NCBI RefSeq assembly: GCF_002505485.1
Contig: NZ_DAVG01000088.1
Coordinates: 1 to 47,363, forward strand
Length of the DNA stretch: 47,363 nucleotides
Direction of reading: 5' to 3'
Source: Methanosarcina sp. UBA5
GTDB taxonomy: Archaea; Halobacteriota; Methanosarcinia; Methanosarcinales; Methanosarcinaceae
Under the pieces are notes generated by a model. That model did not search any database. It was not told the origin of the DNA and saw only the letters and a program-made list of their open reading frames with translations. The translations under genes and the position numbers were made by a program. Positions 41,826 to 47,363 of this stretch are shown piece after piece (positions within the stretch are counted from its first letter, which is position 1; every line of letters starts with the position of its first letter).

Positions 41826-42554
41826 TTAATATAGCCTGATCGGTTCAATTCCCATTTTTTCCATCAGGCAGGCAGGGATATCGAGTACCTCATGGGCAGA
41901 ATCTATAACAATTCCATCGGAAGTTGCCAAAAATATCTTCTTTTCCGAATTTCCTCCTTCCGTTTTCAGCTCAAAATCCGCGATTTTTGAAGTTCTTGCC
42001 TCGCCTGAAATTCCGTATTCTTTCATTTTATGGCGGATGAAACCTGCAAGCTCCCCGCTCCGGCTGATCTGGGCGTCAAGGAGAAAAACGACTGATTTTG
42101 GACCAGTTTCGGAAAGAAACTTGAGGACTACATTGAGGGCTTCCTCGATATCTTCGGCCTGTTTTGCTTTGCTGAAATGATAGCGAGTATCTCTTATATA
42201 TCCGTCATCACAGAGCCACATAGGTTCTTTTTTTAGCAGGCTATCCACACTAAGCAGGACATTGTACCCATCAAGGAGAATATCCCTATCTTTTATGCCT
42301 GTGCAGGCCGCTTTTTTATTTATCCTGGAAACTATCCTATCCGGGGGCATAATCACCCTTGTTAGAATGTGCCGTTCTTCCAGGCTGAGCTGGAAGTGGT
42401 CAGCCACGAAGCGGATGGTCGCAAACTTCGGATAGCCCCATCGGAGTATGCTCCGTATATCCCGCGCAGGTTTGAGTAATTTTTCTTTGAACAATTCCTC
42501 TTTCAGACAGGGACCGGAAAAACCGGCTGAACTTACATGCGTATCTCTCATCAA
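41826..42554 (-). CDS. DUF434 / DUF5616 protein, NYN-like fold
   Basis: 242 residues, cytoplasmic. The N-terminal DUF434 part (about 25-85) has DIRSILRWGYPKFATIRFVADHF. The C-terminal part has the Asp-rich pattern of PIN/NYN-like nucleases: ILLDGYNVLLSVDSLL, VVFLLDAQISRSGELA, SKIADFELK and FLATSDGIVIDSA, with Asp residues placed as in metal sites. An RNase role is possible but unproven. The start MMRDTHVSS has weak signals. Its promoter region is shared with the divergent ala gene (GTTATATATACATATT at 42604-42619). Confidence 0.85.
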   Translation of the reverse strand: MMRDTHVSSAGFSGPCLKEELFKEKLLKPARDIRSILRWGYPKFATIRFVADHFQLSLEERHILTRVIMPPDRIVSRINKKAACTGIKDRDILLDGYNVLLSVDSLLKKEPMWLCDDGYIRDTRYHFSKAKQAEDIEEALNVVLKFLSETGPKSVVFLLDAQISRSGELAGFIRHKMKEYGISGEARTSKIADFELKTEGGNSEKKIFLATSDGIVIDSAHEVLDIPACLMEKMGIEPIRLY

Positions 42555-42603
42555 TGGTTTTCTCCTTTTGGGAAGGGAGTTCTTTAAATGAGTGAAGATA
42601 TAT

Positions 42604-42619
42604 GTTATATATACATATT
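42604..42619. promoter_or_regulatory. Shared near-palindromic TATA region, DUF434 / ala
   Basis: GTTATATATACATATT reads as a TATA box on both strands, between the divergent genes starting at 42554 and 42750. The plus-strand leader would be about 115 nt. Confidence 0.45.
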
Positions 42620-42749
42620 TGCGGAAATAAAAATGATAATGTGATCTCAGGCCGTCGGTTTGCCTCTTTGGTTTTTATTTCGGTTCTGTTCAATTTTATC
42701 TTGGTGTTCAGCTGTGGGCCAGCTCAGGGTTCCGGCTGGAGGGTTTATT

Positions 42750-43730
42750 ATGGAAATACTATGGCTGACTCAGGAAGAAGTAACAAGTGTTATAGATATG
42801 AGTTCTGATATGCAGGTTGTAGAAAGGGCTTTCAGGCAGCATGGGCTTGGCAGGGTCCAGATGCCTCCCAAATCCTACCTTTACTATACGGCGTATAACG
42901 GGGACTTGCGGACAATGCCTGCATATCTTGAAGAGGAGGATATTACTGGCGTGAAAATTGTAAATGTCCATCCTGGAAACCCGGATCGTGGGCTTCCTAC
43001 GGTAATGGCGCTTATTGTCCTTATTTCTCCGGAAACAGGCGCTCCTGTAGCAATTATGGATGGAACCTACCTTACTGATGTCCGGACCGGAGCTGCAGGA
43101 GGGATTGCCGCAAAATACCTTGCAAGAAAGGATTCAAAAGTTATAGGCCTTGTTGGGGCAGGAAACCAGGCAAAGACCCAGCTCGAAGCTCTCTGCGAAG
43201 TTTTTGAACCCGAACTTGTAAGGGTCACTTCCAGGACAAAGGAGAGCTCTGAACAATTTATCCGCAAAATGGAAGATATTACCCCCTGTGAAATCCGTTA
43301 CGAAGAAAACATTGAGAAAGTCTGCGACTGCGATATCCTTGTTACTACCACTCCTTCCAGAAAACCTATCGTAAAGGCCCAGTGGATCAAGGAAGGTACT
43401 CACATAAATGCAATAGGGGCTGATGCAGTAGGAAAAGAAGAACTTGATCCCGAACTTTTAATCCGGTCCAAGATAATTGTGGACGATGTTGTTCAGGCCC
43501 TTCATTCCGGAGAGGTAAACGTTCCTCTCTCAAAACACTACATTTCGGAAAACGATATTCATGCCGAGCTCGGGGAAGTAATTGTCGGCCTGAAACCCGG
43601 CAGGACAAGTGATGAAGAAATTACGATCTTCGATTCAACAGGCCTTGCTATTCAGGATGTCGCAAGCGCGCACTTGGTTTATGAGAGGGCTGTCAGTAAA
43701 GGGCTTGGCAGGCAAGTCACTATGTTCTGA
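42750..43730 (+). CDS. Alanine dehydrogenase / ornithine cyclodeaminase family protein
   Basis: 326 residues from the ATG at 42750, which has GGAGGG 6 nt upstream. An open frame runs back to 42660 but has no ribosome site. Family signs: the substrate part MPPKSYLYY, GVKIVNVHPGNPDRGLPTV, DVRTGAAGGIAAKYLAR, the NAD-binding GLVGAGNQAKTQ (Rossmann GxGxxA) and the later HINAIGADAVGKEELD. The archaeal branch makes alanine from pyruvate, ammonia and NADH (as in Archaeoglobus). Ornithine cyclodeaminase is the alternative; sequence alone does not settle it. Three hairpins follow the stop. Confidence 0.88.
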   Translation: MEILWLTQEEVTSVIDMSSDMQVVERAFRQHGLGRVQMPPKSYLYYTAYNGDLRTMPAYLEEEDITGVKIVNVHPGNPDRGLPTVMALIVLISPETGAPVAIMDGTYLTDVRTGAAGGIAAKYLARKDSKVIGLVGAGNQAKTQLEALCEVFEPELVRVTSRTKESSEQFIRKMEDITPCEIRYEENIEKVCDCDILVTTTPSRKPIVKAQWIKEGTHINAIGADAVGKEELDPELLIRSKIIVDDVVQALHSGEVNVPLSKHYISENDIHAELGEVIVGLKPGRTSDEEITIFDSTGLAIQDVASAHLVYERAVSKGLGRQVTMF

Positions 43731-43732
43731 AA

Positions 43733-43797
43733 CCCGAATTCCGTTTCGGGATCACAGAAAATCGGAGATTTTCTGGGAGTTGCAATGTAATCGCAAC
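43733..43797 (+). terminator. Three hairpins after the alanine dehydrogenase gene
   Basis: CCCGAA/TTCGGG (43733-43750), AGAAAATC/GATTTTCT (43756-43774, 3-nt loop) and GTTGC/GCAAC (43779-43797) follow directly after the stop at 43730. They probably end transcription or protect the mRNA end. Confidence 0.6.
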
Positions 43798-43804
43798 AGC
43801 ACGA

Positions 43805-44095
43805 AGTCTTTTTCGCTCGCTTTGCTCACTCAAGAGGGCTGAATTATAATGAAGATACTGAGCTGAGCCAAGAGAGCTGATTTATGGTTTAGAGACGTCG
43901 ATTTTTAACTGATCAGGAGGGTTAATTTACCCGAGCTTACTTTCTGGTAACGCGGCGGGAATGGTCACAACCCTTTTGAAAAAAGGCTTGACCGAAAACC
44001 CGAGAAATATTTGAGGATCTTATCCCCAAAACCCTATCGGCGTGATCAACCGGCGCAACGGTTGCGGATCAACGGTTGCGCCAAAGAGGCAATTT
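43805..44095. repeat. Dispersed intergenic repeat, copy 2
   Basis: Shares with 22300-22600 a 34-bp identical word (43967-44000), the CAACCGGCGCAACGGTTGCG block (44047-44066) and CTCAAGAGGGCTGAATTA (43828-43846). An extra partial unit ATCAACGGTTGCG follows. No coding content. The distance between words differs, so the copies are rearranged relative to each other. Confidence 0.6.
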
Positions 44096-44107
44096 TAGGT
44101 AAAACAT

Positions 44108-44230
44108 TGCTTTCCGCCGGCAAGCGGATTAAGTTTTAGAGTTAAGGCTGTTCGAGTCTCTGATGTCTCTGGTCGCTACAGAGATTGTAGCGGGTTAAAG
44201 CCAGAGCTGGCGCCGGTCAGAAGTGGTGAA
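44108..44230 (+). ncRNA. Candidate structured RNA
   Basis: A nested hairpin: the outer stem CTCTGG/CCAGAG (44167-44172 with 44201-44206) encloses the inner stem CGCTACA/TGTAGCG (44174-44180 with 44186-44192) with loop GAGAT. A smaller stem TCCGC/GCGGA (44113-44128) lies upstream, and GCCAG/CTGGC overlaps the right arm. Local GC is higher than the AT-rich surroundings. No coding frame explains it. No known family was recognised; it may be a small RNA or part of the repeat next to it. Confidence 0.35.
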
Positions 44231-44310
44231 CATAGGAAAGACGGATCTATTTTTTCCCGCACTTTACTTCCTTTTTCGTGGTTATATAACCCTAATGGGA
44301 AATTCCTTAC

Positions 44311-44340
44311 ACGATGGTCTGTAGCATAGTCAGTTAGAAT
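44311..44340 (+). other. Possible tRNA D-arm relic behind a TATA box
   Basis: GGTTATATAACC (44279-44290) is followed by GGTCTGTAGCATAGTCAGTT and AGAAT. The words TAGC-TAG-GTTAGA-T resemble a tRNA 5' half with D-arm, but no anticodon stem or T-arm follows. It could be a decayed tRNA or chance. The rest of the gap to 44717 is AT-rich and seems empty. Confidence 0.25.
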
Positions 44341-44717
44341 AATTGAAAGCTAAAAAAGAAAACAAATAGGTCACAGGTATTCTTTCTTGTTTAGAGGTGA
44401 GGGAAGTTTAACATAAATCTTTAAATTCGAAACTATAATAGAACAAATTCACAATACATAAATAACTAGCAGTAAACCATTTATTATTGAGTGGTTTCTG
44501 GAGGCCGTTTATCCCCTCCGCGAATACTGTATTTTATCCCCAAATATTCCAAGTTTTTAGTTCCGACTATTCTCAATGCTCTCCTGAAAACCGCTCAATA
44601 CCTTTTTTTGCGCTCAATATTTTTTTACGCCAAGTGCCTTTTCTAAAAAGTTTAATCAGGTGCTCTGCCTGGCAGCACCTGAATATTCTGGTACCTGCAG
44701 TTTTCAGATACCTGTTT

Positions 44718-46175
44718 TCAGATTCCTATTATTTCGTAGACTTTTCCCATATCAAGGTTCTGCTCAACTACATTTGCAAGTTCTTCGTAGGCATCGCTTT
44801 CGGTCATGGCATTTTCAGGCGTGTAAGTAAGTCCTTTTTTCTCGTAGAGGTATCGCATGAGGGCATCTCTTATGTTTTTATTATCAAAGAGCCCATGGAG
44901 GTAAGTACCAATTACTAGGCCAGCCTCATCGATTGCACCGTCATTCCCGAAGATGTTACGGTAAGAGTCGGTTATGCCCATATGGATTTCATATCCTTTT
45001 ATTTCCTCTCCGTCTATTGGAGCCAATATGGGGCCATAAGCATTCACTTTTTTAGTGACCTGGATTGTTCTCTTTTTATATTCTCCAAACTTTGTCCCTA
45101 TATCCAGAAGCCCCAGGCCTTCGAATTCGGCTTCGACTCCATTTTCAACTCCGGAATCATAAATTGTCTTCCCGAGCATCTGGTAACCGCCACAGATCCC
45201 GAAAATAGGGACTTTTCCCTTGAAGGCCTGGATTTTCCCGGCCATGCCACTTGCCTTAAGGTCGAGCAGGTCGTTAACCGTATTTTTTGTGCCTGGGATC
45301 ATAATCGCATCCGGATTTCCAAGATCTTCGTCAAGCTCTACGTAGCGGATTTTAGCAGATTCTTCCAGGGGTTCGAAGTCCGTAAAGTTTGAGATCCTTG
45401 GCAGGCGAATAACTGCGATCTCAATTTCTTTTTCGTTTCTTTCGGCTTCTTTATCCTCAAGTGAGACCGAGTCCTCCGAGGGAATATTAAGTTTGAAATA
45501 AGGAAGGACTCCAAGTACTGGAATGCCGGTTTTTTCTTCAAGCTGCTTCAGGCCTGGCTTCAGGATTTCCAGATCGCCTCTGAATTTGTTTATAATAAAT
45601 CCTTTTACATTTTTCCGTACATCTTCTGGAAGAAGTGCAACTGTACCGTAGAGACTTGCAAAAACGCCTCCTCTCTCGATGTCTCCAACAAGGATTATGG
45701 GAGCCTGTGTAAGTCTTGCAGTGCCGATATTTACAATATCCCTTTCGTAGAGGTTAATTTCGGCAGCTCCTCCAGCTCCTTCCATAACAATAACATCGTG
45801 TTTCTTGCAAAGCCTTTCGAGAGCTCCTTCAAGGACTTCATTCATTTCTGCAATGGACTCGTAGTACTGACCTGCGCTCCTGTCAGCGTAAGGTTCTCCC
45901 AGCAGGATTATCTGGGAAACACAGTCTCCTTTGGGTTTTAGAAGGACAGGATTCATATCGGCAGTGGGCTCGGTGCCTGCGGCTTTTGCCTGGATTGCCT
46001 GGGCAATTCCAATTTCCTTTCCATCCTTTGTTATCCAGGAATTCAGGCTCATGTTTTGAGCCTTGAAGGGGGCAACCCTGTATTCCCTCGACAGGATTCT
46101 GCATATGGCAGTCACGACTGAACTTTTCCCAACATGGGAGGCAGTTCCCAGGATCAAGACGCTTTTCTTTTCCAT
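44718..46175 (-). CDS. cobQ: Cobyric acid synthase CobQ/CbiP
   Basis: 485 residues. It amidates four carboxyl groups of adenosylcobyrinic acid diamide with glutamine and ATP, a step of corrinoid synthesis; methanogenic methyltransferases need corrinoids. The N-terminal ATPase has LGTASHVGKSSVV (P-loop variant), FKAQNMSLNSW and MEGAGGAAEINL. The C-terminal class I amidotransferase has Cys in FGICGGYQML and His in TYLHGLFDN. The ATG at 46175 (MEKKSVLIL) has AAGGTGT upstream; a GTG three codons earlier is the alternative. A TATA-like GAATTATAAAAG lies near 46220-46231. It seems to be a single gene here. Confidence 0.95.
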   Translation of the reverse strand: MEKKSVLILGTASHVGKSSVVTAICRILSREYRVAPFKAQNMSLNSWITKDGKEIGIAQAIQAKAAGTEPTADMNPVLLKPKGDCVSQIILLGEPYADRSAGQYYESIAEMNEVLEGALERLCKKHDVIVMEGAGGAAEINLYERDIVNIGTARLTQAPIILVGDIERGGVFASLYGTVALLPEDVRKNVKGFIINKFRGDLEILKPGLKQLEEKTGIPVLGVLPYFKLNIPSEDSVSLEDKEAERNEKEIEIAVIRLPRISNFTDFEPLEESAKIRYVELDEDLGNPDAIMIPGTKNTVNDLLDLKASGMAGKIQAFKGKVPIFGICGGYQMLGKTIYDSGVENGVEAEFEGLGLLDIGTKFGEYKKRTIQVTKKVNAYGPILAPIDGEEIKGYEIHMGITDSYRNIFGNDGAIDEAGLVIGTYLHGLFDNKNIRDALMRYLYEKKGLTYTPENAMTESDAYEELANVVEQNLDMGKVYEIIGI

Positions 46176-46219
46176 TTTTACCACACCTTCTGCTCGAACA
46201 CTTATTTTTTAAAACTTAC

Positions 46220-46231
46220 TTTTATAATTCG
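46220..46231 (-). promoter_or_regulatory. TATA box of cobQ
   Basis: On the minus strand GAATTATAAAAG lies about 50 bp before the ATG. No cobalamin riboswitch-like structure is visible in the short leader. Confidence 0.4.
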
Positions 46232-46578
46232 CATAAATTGGTTGTTATTTTTCTCCTGAGAATGAAAATCAAGTAAACTTGTTTATCTTTAATATTTCTT
46301 CTTTTATACTTCAGCTAAAGAATAAATACTTTCGGATTCACTGCAGGTTTTGTTTATCTACTTTAAAAAACTGACCGGATTTCAGGCTTGTACCTTTTTA
46401 GCTAAACCTGGAAAAAAATGCCTTTCTCCAGTTAATTTTTCTTTTAAATAAATTAAAGTAATCTTTTTGGTAATCGAACCGGGGAAAAATACAATTAAAT
46501 CCCCAATTTTTTATTTCTTTTATTATTTCAGCCATTACAGCATTTGCAGCAGATTGCTTTCCTGTCTGAGAAGCGAAT

Positions 46579-46800
46579 ATGGGTCGCATAGTCGAACTTG
46601 AGCATTTTAAAAGGGATCGAAAAGTTACCGTTAAAATAGAAAAGACCCGCTATAAGGCAAGAAGATGGACCGAAACCACCCCTGAAGTCCTTAGAACGAT
46701 TGCCATCGAAAGCACTTCCAACAACGTAATCCTTGTTTTATCTGACTACTTTAAACAGTTAGTTTCACAGTTAATTTATCTAAAACTAGATACTATTTAA
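46579..46800 (+). CDS. Doubtful 73-residue basic protein
   Basis: A frame from the ATG at 46579 gives a basic N-terminal half (GRIVELEHFKRDRKVTVKIE, then RYKARRWTETTPEVLRTIAI) with protein-like composition. The C-terminal half looks like translated AT-rich DNA. There is no ribosome site. On the other strand, directly adjoining, a frame 46398-46589 also looks protein-like (ASQTGKQSAANAVMAEIIKE). Either could be a relic; I recognise neither. Confidence 0.25.
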   Translation: MGRIVELEHFKRDRKVTVKIEKTRYKARRWTETTPEVLRTIAIESTSNNVILVLSDYFKQLVSQLIYLKLDTI

Positions 46801-47363
46801 AGACAATAATGAAGTACAGATAGGTTTTTTCTTTTCCATGTTTTCCATTTTTAAATATTCCTTCAAAATTACTTATTCCAGTAAAAAATTGGTAACGCTG
46901 TTAAAATTATCTTTCTCATTAAACATTTCAACGTCAACCAATATCTCACCGAGTTTAAAATTTAATTCCCGTTAATTATATATCGTTTTTAGGTAATGTC
47001 TACATACTGAAGCATAGCGAACAAAAACCTTGTGCAGGAATTCTCATCAACTGATCACTTTATGAGAATTCTGTTTTCCTATTTTTTTGCTTTGTATAAA
47101 TTCTGGTAATCTCTTTGTATAAATTCAGGTAATCTTTTTCTATCTTCGGCACGAGATCTTTATGATCTTTATGATCTTTTTTATATACTGATTTTCTCAA
47201 TAATTTATTTCTATATAAAATATTTTGTAATTTATTTGTTCTCTGGTAATCTTGCGGTTGCATTTTAGTTACTTTTTAATTTATGGTGCTCCAATTATAT
47301 TCAGTTGATATTATATATTAGAACTACATAATTGATATATTATGGGGAAACGAGGAGCAAAAC
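46801..47363. other. AT-rich end of the window with short repeats
   Basis: No convincing gene. A perfect 10-bp inverted repeat GAATTCTCAT/ATGAGAATTC lies at 47038-47071 (14-nt loop). A 23-bp tandem pair starting CTTTGTATAAATTC is at 47090-47135. A nine-base repeat GATCTTTAT is at 47155-47180. The open frame on the minus strand here (with DHKDHKD) is made by that last repeat. GAGGAG near 47354 may be the ribosome site of a gene starting just beyond the window. Confidence 0.5.
47090..47135. repeat. 23-bp tandem repeat, two copies
   Basis: CTTTGTATAAATTCTGGTAA and TCT is followed directly by the same unit with T changed to A at one position. The two units differ only there. Confidence 0.7.

Noticed and set aside
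42602..42749. N-terminal extension of the alanine dehydrogenase frame and a separate small frame with a hydrophobic stretch
   Set aside because: The ATG at 42750 has a strong GGAGGG site and begins at the expected family start; the upstream part is leader DNA.
46176..46240. Cobalamin riboswitch before cobQ
   Set aside because: The predicted leader is far too short and no conserved B12-box-like word was seen.
47060..47263. 67-codon minus-strand frame with DHKDHKD
   Set aside because: The charged repeat arises from a nine-base DNA repeat in AT-rich sequence; there is no ribosome site and no homologue that I know.

Overview
The window is archaeal and almost certainly from a Methanosarcina, most like M. 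acetivorans or a close relative. Grounds seen in the sequence: moderate GC genes in AT-rich intergenic DNA, TATA-box promoters, a membrane LonB protease, a ubiquitin-like SAMP protein ending in GG, Pth2, archaeal-type TruD, and the coenzyme M pair cysteate synthase plus fused ComDE. The order cooS-cooF followed downstream by cysteate synthase, ComDE and a DUF39 protein matches what I remember of the M. acetivorans MA3282-MA3299 region. That match is from memory and was not searched.

Layout. 1-6 kb: Ni-CO dehydrogenase (CooS) with its ferredoxin (CooF), then two universal stress proteins on either side of a frameshifted nucleoside-recognition membrane pseudogene. 6-11 kb: a minus-strand run lonB-tldD-tldE. 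11-15 kb: a TPR protein, a small membrane protein that looks like two copies of the LonB membrane hairpin, a YggS-type PLP protein, a zinc-ribbon protein and a secreted protein. 15-20 kb: coenzyme M biosynthesis (cysteate synthase, ComDE), a convergent DUF39-ferredoxin protein and a ruined metallo-beta-lactamase gene. 20.6-21.4 kb: tRNA-Val-Phe-Gly in a perfect tandem duplication of about 326 bp. 21.7-22.2 kb: a SAMP gene preceded by one or two very small genes that are easy to miss. 23-28.5 kb: a winged-helix regulator, an AT-rich 1.2 kb gap, a secreted HEAT-repeat protein, a duplicated MATE fragment, and an autoregulated marR-MATE pair.

28.6-36.9 kb: pth2, transglutaminase and truD on the minus strand, a RimK-type glutamate ligase, iscS-iscU, lrgA-lrgB and fxsA. 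37-44 kb: two paralogous TPR proteins around a PPP-family phosphatase and a small hypothetical protein, then a DUF434 protein divergent from an alanine dehydrogenase/ornithine cyclodeaminase homologue. 44.7-46.2 kb: cobyric acid synthase. The last 1.2 kb is AT-rich and largely without convincing genes.

Much of the window is core methanogen metabolism: CO oxidation, coenzyme M, corrinoid, Fe-S and probably tetrahydrosarcinapterin synthesis. The most unusual features are the SAMP small-gene operon, the LonB-hairpin tandem protein, CooF with a decayed internal duplication, an IscU lacking one cluster cysteine, the TPR/PPP neighbourhood, a candidate structured RNA near 44.2 kb, and several families of dispersed or tandem repeats in intergenic and leader DNA.
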